NCBI GenBank assembly: GCA_903847655.1
Contig: CAINEG010000274.1
Location: 1-15,089, forward strand
Source: an uncultured Bacteroidota bacterium
GTDB taxonomy: Bacteria > Bacteroidota > Bacteroidia > Chitinophagales > Chitinophagaceae
Direction of reading: 5' to 3'
DNA: 15,089 nt
The first letter of the stretch is position 1, and each line of letters begins with the position of its first letter. A program made the position numbers and the translations under genes. This document shows positions 9,001 through 15,089 of the stretch, piece by piece. The notes under the pieces were generated by a model. That model saw nothing but the letters and a program-made list of their open reading frames with translations. It ran no database searches and was not told the origin of the DNA.

Positions 9001-10746
9001 CCCAACAGCGAATACAATTTAAGTGCCAATGGTACTTATTCAATAAAAGACAGCGCCAACCCCTTAGATGCCACTTTATTTTTACATCATTCTAAATTTA
9101 GTTTGGTTCAACAGTTTATTGGTAGCGTATTGACCAATTTAGAGGGCAAGGCCAATGGGCAAATTCATTTCGGTGGAAGAATTGAACACCCTTATTTATT
9201 GGGGGAGGCAAGCCTTCAAAACAGCTCCTTTATTGTAGACTATACCAAAGTGAAATATTTTATAGATAGCAGTACCATCAAATTCACTAACGAAGGCGTT
9301 GATTTTGGAAATGTCTCTTTAAGAGATGCCCAATATAGACCAGCCAGTTTTAAAGGTAAAATATTGAATCAAGGCTTTACTCATTTAGTCTATGATATGG
9401 AAATGAGTAGTCCAAAAATAGAATTGCTCCATACAGATCCTATAGACAATGCTAATTTTTATGGGTATGCTGTGGGTAAGGCAGCCATGACCATCAAGGG
9501 TCCGGAGGAAAATATAAAAATGGTTATCAATGCAGACGTCAACGATAGCTCTCATATTTATTTACCCAATAGTACGAGCAAAGAAAATGGCAAATCAGAC
9601 TTTATTGTTTTTAAGAAATTTGGAAAATCGGCCATTAAAAGTGCAGACATCCCCTCCTTTAATTTAGTGGTTGATTTAGAAGTAACGGCCAATAATAAAA
9701 CTCAGATAGATGTGATCATGGATGAACTGACTGGAGATGTAATTAAAGCGGTGGGCAATGGTCGAATAAAAATCAGAGCTGGCAATATTGAACCCCTCAG
9801 CATTAGAGGAAAATACAATATAGAAGCTGGTAAATATGATTTTAACTTCCAGTCCTTTATCAAGAAACCCTTTGATTTGATACCTGAAGCAGGTAATTAT
9901 ATTGAATGGACAGGTAATCCTTATCAAGCAGACATCCATATTGATGCCAGGTACACGGCGCAAAGGGTTAGTTTGAATGAACTGGTAGGCACAGCTAACT
10001 TTAGCAATGCGGTGAGAACTTACCGCGGCAATGTGTATGTCATTGCAGCGCTCCGAAACAAATTGGCGCAACCAGATATTAAATTTTCATTGGCATTTCC
10101 TCAGGGCAATCCCATAAGTTCTGACAATGAGTTTTCTCAATTCATTACTAGATTAGAGCGTGATGACAATGAAATTCTAAAACAAGTTTCCTTCTTAATT
10201 GTGTTTAATTCCTTTGCACCAGTTGGATTTAGCAATGGTAGTGGGAACAATAACAATAATGCCTATACCGTTACTTCCATTGGAATCAATACCATCTCAC
10301 GTTTATTGACCAAGGAAGTAAATAAATCCATCACCAGTATTTTAAATAAGGTCACGGGTGATAAAAGCCTAAGGTTTGATGTGGGCTCTTCGGTTTACAA
10401 TAGTGCCAATTTATTAGACCCCTCTGGGGTTGGTATTGCCATCAATGCCAATAAAATTGACCGTCAAAGAGTTAATTTAAAATTAGGCCGTAGTTTTTTA
10501 AACGATAAAATAATTGTGAATGTAGGTGGCGACTTAGATTTTAATGTACAGAATACCAGTGCCATTCAAAACGGAAGTTTCCAATGGCTCCCCGATTTGA
10601 ATGTGGAATTTATATTGACAGATGATAGAAAACTAAGAGCCATCATCTTTAATAAAAATAGTTTAGACATTAGTGGAAGTAGCCTAGGTAGAAGGAATAG
10701 ACAAGGCCTAAGCATTTCTTACCGTAAAGACTTTGATGAATTTTAA
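6007..10746 (+). CDS. tamB: TamB family translocation/assembly protein (DUF490)
   Basis: This 1579-residue envelope protein is the inner-membrane-anchored partner type of the TAM system, and its relatives (AsmA-like bridge proteins) span the periplasm and help outer-membrane protein or lipid transport. One N-terminal membrane helix covers roughly residues 25-45, and the next segment (LATTLANHFSKAIGTEVKLG) is typical of AsmA/TamB proteins. The long middle is a succession of short beta-strands with many N, K, F and T residues and no catalytic motifs, expected for a beta-taco or groove. The C-terminal TamB domain begins near residue 1150 and includes GNGRIKIRAGNIEPLSIRG and YIEWTGNPYQADIHIDARY (about 1299-1317). 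An Asn run lies near residues 1414-1418, and the protein ends in an aromatic (DEF). No tamA/BamA-type gene is adjacent. The start is the ATG 68 bases after ggt; a TTG at 6055 is possible but leaves less of the N-terminus. Confidence 0.9.
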   Translation: MPIIQRHFCIFTKTHFLLKNKLALLRIIAASLVGLFLLAYLLLLIPTIQNKLATTLANHFSKAIGTEVKLGQVRFSLFDKLDIQEILVRDQNKDTLLYTSSLKLRLTDLVFSNASPMIKYIGLSDTKINFKRNKNSWNYAFLLAYFNADTTQTQKSNGFDIQKIDIANLSFKQENQWQGQDMVFNAKNVLANIKSFTKDSILIDQLILNQPDYLIQNYPGKAPLIKATTHKRIKGKPYFNPTNLYLWANEVQVTKGKFWIEQGFNQPLNNFDGEHIRIQNINALLKNISFNKDTIQAKVNLSLKEQSGFEIKKLLTNFKMTPEIMEFSALHLKTNNSTIENYYAMQYHDFGEDFSNYIQNVTMKAHLVNATVATDDIAYFTPSMASFHHKLTTGFHFNGTVANFETNDFKASYNNSKVACRFSMQGIPDMRNTLINFSNVTANTNYNDLANWIPSLKQIKSIELDKLNGLDFKGEFKGSFFDFLAKGQMQSPVGSIVSEIRLKFPEKAEPSYEGAITADHLNIGKIFNVNSLGLLNFKGKIAGSSFDIENIKTKIEGDIDTIEFNKYNYTNISTNGLLQKRSFNGRLNIKDPNINFNSNIALLFNKDKPKINAVGDLLYANLEKLNITKNQTQLKGLLDINFEGNNIDNFIGFAKFYNGRLKSPGNAVNFDSLNIQSSIVNGLKKISIASDDLQASIIGKFNILNLPASVQYFMQRYLPTYIPAPKNTVSNQLFQFQIKTNYFEPYLRLFDPSFSGFNNISLTGAINTDKQTIEAKGKLPYINWNNYTIKGGDIYGNGTQDSLHLFFTADAFQFSDSTSYTKAAVTIHSSKDISELRITGTSKSILEQVDLNATVNTYADGIAMKWKPSFFMLNQKKWSINENGSLILRKSNTSAKNFKFTQGIQEFVFSNSPTEENALQLELKNIILGDITKPFFDYPKLEGLTNGKIQFKNIVQDLTFAADLKIDQFRFNNDSIGFTQVNAGYQNSKGIIPFSFSCPNSEYNLSANGTYSIKDSANPLDATLFLHHSKFSLVQQFIGSVLTNLEGKANGQIHFGGRIEHPYLLGEASLQNSSFIVDYTKVKYFIDSSTIKFTNEGVDFGNVSLRDAQYRPASFKGKILNQGFTHLVYDMEMSSPKIELLHTDPIDNANFYGYAVGKAAMTIKGPEENIKMVINADVNDSSHIYLPNSTSKENGKSDFIVFKKFGKSAIKSADIPSFNLVVDLEVTANNKTQIDVIMDELTGDVIKAVGNGRIKIRAGNIEPLSIRGKYNIEAGKYDFNFQSFIKKPFDLIPEAGNYIEWTGNPYQADIHIDARYTAQRVSLNELVGTANFSNAVRTYRGNVYVIAALRNKLAQPDIKFSLAFPQGNPISSDNEFSQFITRLERDDNEILKQVSFLIVFNSFAPVGFSNGSGNNNNNAYTVTSIGINTISRLLTKEVNKSITSILNKVTGDKSLRFDVGSSVYNSANLLDPSGVGIAINANKIDRQRVNLKLGRSFLNDKIIVNVGGDLDFNVQNTSAIQNGSFQWLPDLNVEFILTDDRKLRAIIFNKNSLDISGSSLGRRNRQGLSISYRKDFDEF

Positions 10747-10754
10747 TGCAAATA

Positions 10755-12314
10755 CTATTTAGCCGCTATTGGTAAAATAGATGATGGTAATGCTTTACAT
10801 CCCTTTAATCGATAAACATAAAAATTTCTGAGTAGTACGCCTTTACTTAAAATAGGAATGGTGTCTGGTGCTTGAATATTGGTAAAATAAGCACCGTACA
10901 ATTCAGTAGGATTAGCAGGTAAATTAGAAGGTACAATACAATAAGCATCCTCTCCTATTTTTAAAGCTTCCTGTGTTTCATTCAACCAAGCAAACTTATG
11001 CACGTCCTCTAAGGCACCAATGGCAATTACTCTCGCATTCACCAAAGGAGCTGTATAAAACAACAAATGTCCACCAGGGAACCATTTATGCACTAAAATG
11101 GGTGCATGGGTTGACATGGTCCCTGCAGCCTTGTCTTTTTCTACCATTTTATTAAATGCTGCACTAAAATAGGACCAACCTGTAAGGTCATTGATTGGAT
11201 TGTATTCTCCTAAATTCTCCATTTTGCTAGAGCCTAATTGAGTTGGAAACACTTTTACGATCAGTAATAGCCCCAAGGTGGCCATACCCATAAAGCCAAT
11301 GGCCCATTTCAATAGAACCGGGATGGCCTTGCGTGAATAAGTTGCCCAATAAACCCCTGCAATTAAAAACAAGGAAATAAAGGCAGGGCCTGTCCAATGT
11401 GGTAAGGTGGAATTAAACAAGGAGAGACTCCAAAAAACTAGTATCAATGGTAGGCTCAACCATAAAAGTAAATTAATTGCAAGGGCGCTTTTGGCTTGAT
11501 ACTTTACTTTTTTAATTCTTAACAAGGAGATGACAATAGAGATGTAGACCAAAGGATTTTGATAAAAAAACTCACCTCCTATTTGTTGAAAAAAACTAGA
11601 AAAAGAGATGCCAGTATGGGTGACTCTTTTGGAGTGAAATTTATAAGTAATAAAATCATTTTGGAAATTCCAATAGACAATAGGTACAATACAAATAAGG
11701 GTCGCCAATACCGCTAAATAAAATCCTTTTTGTTGGAGGGTTTTAATTTGATTGAATAAAATAAATAAACCAAACCCCACCCACAGGTATAGTCCATGCA
11801 CTTTGCTCATGGTGGCCAAGCCTACAAATAAGCCCAATAAAATCCAATCAAATAAAGTAAAAAAATGTGGTTTCATTACCCAACTCAACATCAAATAAAT
11901 ACTCAAAGTAAAAAACAACAATTGAGGACTATCGGGTAGTACAAATAAACCAGCAATGATAGAAGTATAAATAGAAAGATTATAAAGCAATGCAGCTATC
12001 CAACCCGCTTTCTCATTTTTTAATAAAGTACCTGATTCAAATACAACAATGGTAGAAATAGCGGCAGCGATTAAACTACCTAAACGCATGGAGAATGCCG
12101 ACAACCAATGTAAATTAAAAGTGAAAACACGTATCATCCATCCTACCATGGGCGGATGATCAAAATGATTCCAATCAGGTTGAAGGGCATAGGTATAATA
12201 ATACACTTCGTCGTTGCCTAGTTCAAGAAAATAAGAAAGTACAATTTTAACGACCATCGAAATACCGATCAGCCACCAAAGCTTTTTTTGATATACCACA
12301 GGGGTTATGGCCAT
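10755..12314 (-). CDS. GT39-like membrane glycosyltransferase (ArnT/PMT superfamily)
   Basis: This 519-residue polytopic protein has roughly eleven to thirteen membrane segments and a soluble C-terminal part of about 120 residues. After the first helix comes GNDEVYYYTYAL with Asp35-Glu36, the acidic pair used by GT-C enzymes for metal and lipid-phosphate sugar binding. It is followed by WNHFDHPPMVGW, a hallmark of GT39/ArnT-like proteins. Such enzymes transfer a sugar from an undecaprenyl or dolichyl phosphate donor to a protein, lipid A or a glycan on the periplasmic side; the acceptor here cannot be told. I chose the ATG at 12314; a GTG at 12344 in frame would add ten residues ahead of the first helix. 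Its stop is eight bases from the tamB stop on the other strand. A gap of 106 bases separates it from aroQ, so it may be the last gene of that unit or have its own promoter. Confidence 0.85.
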   Translation of the reverse strand: MAITPVVYQKKLWWLIGISMVVKIVLSYFLELGNDEVYYYTYALQPDWNHFDHPPMVGWMIRVFTFNLHWLSAFSMRLGSLIAAAISTIVVFESGTLLKNEKAGWIAALLYNLSIYTSIIAGLFVLPDSPQLLFFTLSIYLMLSWVMKPHFFTLFDWILLGLFVGLATMSKVHGLYLWVGFGLFILFNQIKTLQQKGFYLAVLATLICIVPIVYWNFQNDFITYKFHSKRVTHTGISFSSFFQQIGGEFFYQNPLVYISIVISLLRIKKVKYQAKSALAINLLLWLSLPLILVFWSLSLFNSTLPHWTGPAFISLFLIAGVYWATYSRKAIPVLLKWAIGFMGMATLGLLLIVKVFPTQLGSSKMENLGEYNPINDLTGWSYFSAAFNKMVEKDKAAGTMSTHAPILVHKWFPGGHLLFYTAPLVNARVIAIGALEDVHKFAWLNETQEALKIGEDAYCIVPSNLPANPTELYGAYFTNIQAPDTIPILSKGVLLRNFYVYRLKGCKALPSSILPIAAK

Positions 12315-12420
12315 AATCGGTTTTAATTGTAAAATATAAAGCACTACAAAAACTGGCTGTACCCTTTATACTTGTTTAAAGTTAAAAAATCCTAGTACTA
12401 AAATAAGGAAATATAATGGA

Positions 12421-12846
12421 TTAGCTATGGGCTAAAAACCACTCAGTCGCTAAGGCATAGCCTTTTAAACCCAGGCCTACAATAGAGCCTACTGATTTAG
12501 CAGAAACATGTGATATCTTTCTAAAATCCTCTCTAGCATGTACATTACTGATATGCACTTCAATTACCGGTGTTTTAATGGCGGCTACGGCATCCCCAAT
12601 GGCCACTGAAGTATGAGTATAGGCTGCAGGATTTAAAATAATGCCGGCTTTATTAAAGCCATGAGCTTGAATGGCTTGAACAATCTCCCCTTCGATATTG
12701 CTTTGAAAATAAGTAAAGCTTACGGTAGGAAAATCTTTCTTTAATTGCACTAAAAATTCTTCGAAACTAGCATGGCCATAAACATCAGGTTCTCTTTTCC
12801 CTAATAGATTTAAGTTGGGTCCGTTGATGATGGCTATTTCTAACAT
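12421..12846 (-). CDS. aroQ: 3-dehydroquinate dehydratase, type II
   Basis: This 141-residue cytosolic enzyme dehydrates 3-dehydroquinate to 3-dehydroshikimate, the third step of the shikimate pathway. It has the full set of type II signatures: NGPNLNLLGKREPDVYG with the catalytic Tyr23 and Arg18, the NPAAYTHTS loop (Asn72 to Ser80) and EVHISNVHAREDFR with the catalytic His98 and substrate-contacting Arg105. The length is normal for the dodecameric family. The ATG at 12846 lies only 12 bases after the carA stop on the same strand, so the two are probably co-transcribed. No Shine-Dalgarno is clear. Confidence 0.96.
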   Translation of the reverse strand: MLEIAIINGPNLNLLGKREPDVYGHASFEEFLVQLKKDFPTVSFTYFQSNIEGEIVQAIQAHGFNKAGIILNPAAYTHTSVAIGDAVAAIKTPVIEVHISNVHAREDFRKISHVSAKSVGSIVGLGLKGYALATEWFLAHS

Positions 12847-12858
12847 GCTATAAATATA

Positions 12859-13953
12859 TTAATTCGATTTCATTAAAGATACGAAATCATCAAATAAATA
12901 CCTGCTATCGTGTGGACCCGGTGTTGCTTCGGGGTGGTATTGCACACTGAATGCGGGACGGTCTTTTAATTTAATGCCCTCAATAGAGTCGTCATTCAAG
13001 TTCACATGTGATACAATTACATTGGGATGTTTGCGCACTGCATCAGGATCTACACCAAAGCCATGGTTCTGTGTAGTAATTTCACATAAACCTGTAATTA
13101 CATTTTTAACCGGATGGTTTAATCCGCGATGACCATGGTGCATTTTAAAAGTGGGAATATCATTGGCTAAGGCAAGTAATTGATGTCCTAAACAAATACC
13201 AAATACTGGCTTCTTTTCTTTTAAAACTTCTTTGATGGTTTTAATGGCATAGTCCATTGGGGCTGGATCTCCAGGGCCATTGGATAAAAAATAACCCGTT
13301 GGATTAAACGCTTTTAAAGTCGCAAAATCGGTTTTAGCAGGATGCACTCTTACATGTGCTCCTCTATCTACTAAACATTGTAATATGTGTTCCTTCACAC
13401 CAAAATCTAAAACAGAAACTTTAATTTTTGAACTGGTATCCCCTAGTTCATATATTTCTTTAGTGCTCACCGTGCTGGCTAATTCTAATCCATCCATGCT
13501 AGGCACTTTTGCTAGTTGCGCTTTCAATGAATCAACATCTAAATTGTCTGAAGAGATAATACAGTTCATGGCACCTGAATTACGCACATGTATCACCAAG
13601 GCTCTTGTATCTAGCCCTTCAATAGAAACAATATTATTTTCAATTAAGTATTCATTCAAATTGCCATCTGCCAATAGACGGCTGTATTTTTCTTCTAAGT
13701 TGCGTCCAATTAATCCATGAATTTTTACCGACTTACTTTCTACATCAGTTTTTCTTACCCCATAGTTACCTACGTGCACATTGTTCATGATAATGATTTG
13801 TCCGGTATAACTAGGATCTGTAAATACTTCTTGATAGCCTGTCATGCCCGTATTAAAACATATTTCACCGGTGGTAGTGCCAATTTTACCAAAGGCTTGA
13901 CCGTGAAATACATGACCATCGGCTAGAACTAAAATTGCTGGTTGTGCGCTCAT
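12859..13953 (-). CDS. carA: Carbamoyl-phosphate synthase, small (glutaminase) subunit
   Basis: This 364-residue cytosolic subunit releases ammonia from glutamine and passes it to CarB for carbamoyl phosphate, feeding arginine and pyrimidine synthesis. The N-terminal CarA domain has GEICFNTGMTGYQEVFTDPS. The C-terminal class I amidotransferase domain has SNGPGDP, FGICLGHQLLA with the nucleophile Cys254, and QYHPEATPGPHDS with His340 and Glu342, completing the catalytic triad. Length is normal. carB is not in the window. It lies downstream of a ribosomal protein gene end and a terminator, and aroQ follows after 12 bases. Because the terminator separates it from the ribosomal gene, it should have its own promoter in 13954-14057. 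A partial match to the Bacteroidota -7 element (TATC then a T-run and G, 13988 to 13977) is the best candidate I see there, but no good -33 partner accompanies it. Confidence 0.97.
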   Translation of the reverse strand: MSAQPAILVLADGHVFHGQAFGKIGTTTGEICFNTGMTGYQEVFTDPSYTGQIIIMNNVHVGNYGVRKTDVESKSVKIHGLIGRNLEEKYSRLLADGNLNEYLIENNIVSIEGLDTRALVIHVRNSGAMNCIISSDNLDVDSLKAQLAKVPSMDGLELASTVSTKEIYELGDTSSKIKVSVLDFGVKEHILQCLVDRGAHVRVHPAKTDFATLKAFNPTGYFLSNGPGDPAPMDYAIKTIKEVLKEKKPVFGICLGHQLLALANDIPTFKMHHGHRGLNHPVKNVITGLCEITTQNHGFGVDPDAVRKHPNVIVSHVNLNDDSIEGIKLKDRPAFSVQYHPEATPGPHDSRYLFDDFVSLMKSN

Positions 13954-14057
13954 TTTGGGTTGCGAGTTTTGTTATGCAAAAAAAGATACAATTTTTTACT
14001 TTTCCATAATAACTTTTGAACATTGTGCCTGAATCAAAAGAAATGACGAAAAAGGGC

Positions 14058-14088
14058 AAAAAAAAGGCAAGACGGTGAGTCTTGCCTT
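14058..14088 (-). terminator. Rho-independent terminator after the ribosomal protein gene
   Basis: A perfect 10-base-pair stem (AAGGCAAGAC at 14064-14073 pairing with GTCTTGCCTT at 14079-14088) encloses a five-base loop. On the minus strand the stem is followed by eight T residues (the A-run at 14058-14065; two of these also pair in the stem). It sits 22 bases after the stop of the upstream ribosomal protein fragment and should end that transcript before carA. Confidence 0.85.
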
Positions 14089-14110
14089 GTATGTTAATTC
14101 ATTAAAATCA

Positions 14111-14206
14111 TTATTCAGCAGCAGTTTCAGGTGAATCTGTTGCAGTTTCAGCCGCTGGCGCTTCCGCTTTTGCTTTAGGTGCTTTTTTAGCTGTAGTAGT
14201 GGTTTG
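14111..14206 (-). CDS. rplQ: C-terminal end of a ribosomal protein, probably bL17 (partial, cut at the junction)
   Basis: The minus strand encodes a tail beginning TTTTAKKAPKAKAEAPAAE and ending in an acidic, Ala- and Thr-rich stretch (ATDSPETAAE) before the TAA at 14111-14113. Low-complexity Ala/Lys/Glu tails are typical of several Bacteroidota ribosomal proteins. The position directly upstream of carA, as known from rpoA-rplQ-carA gene order in this phylum, favours bL17. bS16, which can carry a similar tail, is the main alternative. Only about 31 codons are in familiar sequence. Further upstream the frame stays open to a stop near 14303, but the encoded residues (Pro, His, Ser, Trp) no longer resemble a ribosomal protein and the base composition changes, so the gene is cut by the join. 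Confidence 0.6.
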   Translation of the reverse strand, partial: QTTTTAKKAPKAKAEAPAAETATDSPETAAE

Positions 14207-14218
14207 GTGTTGTCTGAG
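14204..14218. other. Probable chimeric join between two genomes
   Basis: Left of this point the DNA is AT-rich with Bacteroidota genes; right of it the DNA is GC-rich with different codon use (many GGC, CTG, GTG, GAG codons). The change falls inside the ribosomal protein tail, between the run of Thr codons and unrelated residues. No insertion-sequence end, tRNA, integrase or target-site duplication is visible here, which argues against a normal transfer event and for an assembly join. The exact base cannot be fixed by eye. Confidence 0.7.
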
Positions 14219-14360
14219 GGGGGTGTGTACGCTGGATGGCTGGACCCAGACTGTCGGTGACTGATTATTAGAGGCGCAGGGTTGCTGCAAATGCCAAACG
14301 TGCTACATTAACCAAACGGTGCAGGCAGCGCCGTGTTTCTAACTCTGGAAGTAAAGATTT
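14219..14360 (+). other. Leader region upstream of ftsH, with possible end of a preceding gene
   Basis: Two plus-strand frames run across the join and stop early: one ends GGVYAGWLDPDCR at a TGA near 14261, the other ends near 14273. Either could be the C-terminal end of a gene lying upstream of ftsH in the donor genome, but nothing is long enough to name. The remaining 85 or so bases up to the ftsH start hold no gene. GGAAG at 14348-14352 lies nine bases before the ATG and is a plausible Shine-Dalgarno. Confidence 0.4.
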
Positions 14361-15089
14361 ATGTCAGACTCCGAATCTCGTAACGGCCCTCAGGGGCAGC
14401 GCCCCGGCAATGGTGGAAACCATGGTGGAAACCATGGCGGAAACAATGGTGGAGACCAGCCGTTCAACTGGCGTGCTCTGTTGTTGTTGGCGATGGCCAC
14501 GGCCCTCATCGGTGGGGCTTTTGTCTACAGAACCCCGACTGCGAGCATCAAGGAGCGGCCCTATTCTGAATTTCACGCCGCTGTGGCCAACCACTGGGTG
14601 GACACGTCCAAACCGCTGGAGTTGATCAGCGAGGCGGGAAGCATTAACGACCACATCCAAGGGTGGTCCCGCTTTTCAGAAGGGGGCTCCCCGGAACATT
14701 TCCGCACTCAAGTCAACCTTCAGTACAACACCGATCTCCGGGAGTACCTGCGGGAGCACGGACTGGAGGCGAACCCGCGAGCGGAGACAAACGTGATGGC
14801 ATCTACGATCATGGGGTTCCTGCCGGTGGCGATGTTTCTGCTGGTGCTGTATTTTCTTTTTCGCCAGCAGATCCGCAGTGCGGGCCGGGGGGCCCTCAAC
14901 TTTGGCAAGTCCAAGGCGCGGGTGATGAGCCGGGAGAAGAACAAGGTCACTTTCAAGGACGTGGCCGGCGTGGAGGAGGCCAAGGAGGAGGTCGGCGAAC
15001 TGGTGGACTTCCTGCGCAGCCCGCAGAAGTTCTCGAGCCTGGGCGGACACATCCCCCGCGGTGTATTGATGGTCGGCCCCCCCGGCACC
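14361..15089 (+). CDS. ftsH: ATP-dependent zinc metalloprotease FtsH, N-terminal part (runs off the window)
   Basis: The first 243 codons of ftsH are present. FtsH is a membrane-bound hexameric AAA+ protease that pulls out and degrades membrane and short-lived cytosolic proteins. A hydrophilic Gly/Asn-rich tail (residues about 9-34) comes first, then membrane helix 1 (about 39-56), a periplasmic domain (about 57-145), membrane helix 2 (about 147-170), and the start of the AAA domain. That domain shows the diagnostic [15 protein letters not shown], then [11 protein letters not shown] and [15 protein letters not shown]. The window ends inside the Walker A motif, just before GKT, so the ATPase core and the HEXXH protease are not seen. 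The long Gly/Asn tail and GC-rich codons fit Verrucomicrobiota or a similar group, an inference by resemblance. A Shine-Dalgarno-like GGAAG precedes the ATG. It is foreign to the genes at 1-14,205. Confidence 0.93.
   Translation, partial: MSDSESRNGPQGQRPGNGGNHGGNHGGNNGGDQPFNWRALLLLAMATALIGGAFVYRTPTASIKERPYSEFHAAVANHWVDTSKPLELISEAGSINDHIQGWSRFSEGGSPEHFRTQVNLQYNTDLREYLREHGLEANPRAETNVMASTIMGFLPVAMFLLVLYFLFRQQIRSAGRGALNFGKSKARVMSREKNKVTFKDVAGVEEAKEEVGELVDFLRSPQKFSSLGGHIPRGVLMVGPPGT
14410..14457 (+). repeat. Four tandem 12-base units inside ftsH
   Basis: ATGGTGGAAACC occurs twice exactly (14410-14421, 14422-14433) and twice with one or two changes (14434-14445, 14446-14457). In the ftsH frame it encodes repeated x-G-G-N units ([12 protein letters not shown], then NGGD) in the cytosolic N-terminal tail. 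The unit is a multiple of three, so copy changes would keep the frame. Confidence 0.9.

Noticed and set aside
9676..10071. 131-residue open frame on the minus strand within tamB
   Set aside because: It is antisense to the conserved TamB C-terminal domain, and the composition shows no signal peptide, helix pattern or motif.
13385..13926. Two plus-strand open frames (111 and 69 residues) opposite carA
   Set aside because: They are shadows of a strongly conserved CarA reading frame and have no recognisable content.
14204..14360. Insertion sequence or phage boundary explaining the composition change
   Set aside because: No inverted repeats, transposase, integrase, tRNA or target duplication is visible, and ftsH is a housekeeping gene rather than cargo.
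14364..15088. Three open frames on the minus strand (98, 124 and 122 residues)
   Set aside because: They lie antisense to the well-supported ftsH frame. Long empty frames are expected opposite GC-rich coding DNA, and their residues (runs of Arg, Pro, Ser, His) show no family motif.

Overview
Positions 1 to about 14,205 read as one AT-rich, compact stretch of a Bacteroidota genome, most likely from the Chitinophagaceae or a close relative. This is an inference from gene content and style: a very large TamB protein, an exported PIG-L deacetylase with a ThuA-like C-terminal part, carA directly after the end of a ribosomal protein gene with an Ala/Lys/Glu-rich tail, few Shine-Dalgarno sequences, and gaps of a few bases between genes. 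From about 14,205 to the end the DNA is GC-rich, uses different codons, and carries the start of an ftsH gene with a recognisable ribosome binding site. It looks like a different phylum, possibly Verrucomicrobiota. The two parts meet inside a ribosomal protein gene, so the window is most simply a chimeric metagenome contig.

Layout: the left edge (1-193, minus) holds a broken fragment of an efflux membrane-fusion (HlyD/RND adaptor) gene. An APC-family amino acid permease follows (229-1584, plus). Facing it on the minus strand are a large secreted PIG-L/LmbE-type deacetylase (1730-4090) and, two bases after its stop, a 46-residue glycine-rich membrane protein (1587-1727) that ends two bases from the permease stop. 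Divergent from the deacetylase is a secreted gamma-glutamyltransferase (4199-5938, plus), followed by tamB (6007-10746, plus). Convergent with tamB are a GT39-type membrane glycosyltransferase (10755-12314, minus), type II 3-dehydroquinate dehydratase aroQ (12421-12846, minus) and carbamoyl-phosphate synthase small subunit carA (12859-13953, minus). Upstream of carA are a strong terminator hairpin and the last 31 or so codons of a ribosomal protein gene, probably rplQ (bL17). After the junction, ftsH (14361-15089, plus) runs off the window in the middle of its Walker A motif.

Functionally this is mostly housekeeping and envelope biology: amino acid uptake and gamma-glutamyl peptide breakdown, envelope assembly (TamB), lipid-linked glycosyl transfer (GT39), aromatic amino acid synthesis (AroQ), and arginine/pyrimidine synthesis (CarA). 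I found no CRISPR array, tRNA, rRNA, insertion sequence, phage gene or defence system, and no convincing new multi-gene system. The points most worth checking are the chimeric junction, the unlisted small membrane protein, and the damaged adaptor gene at the left edge.
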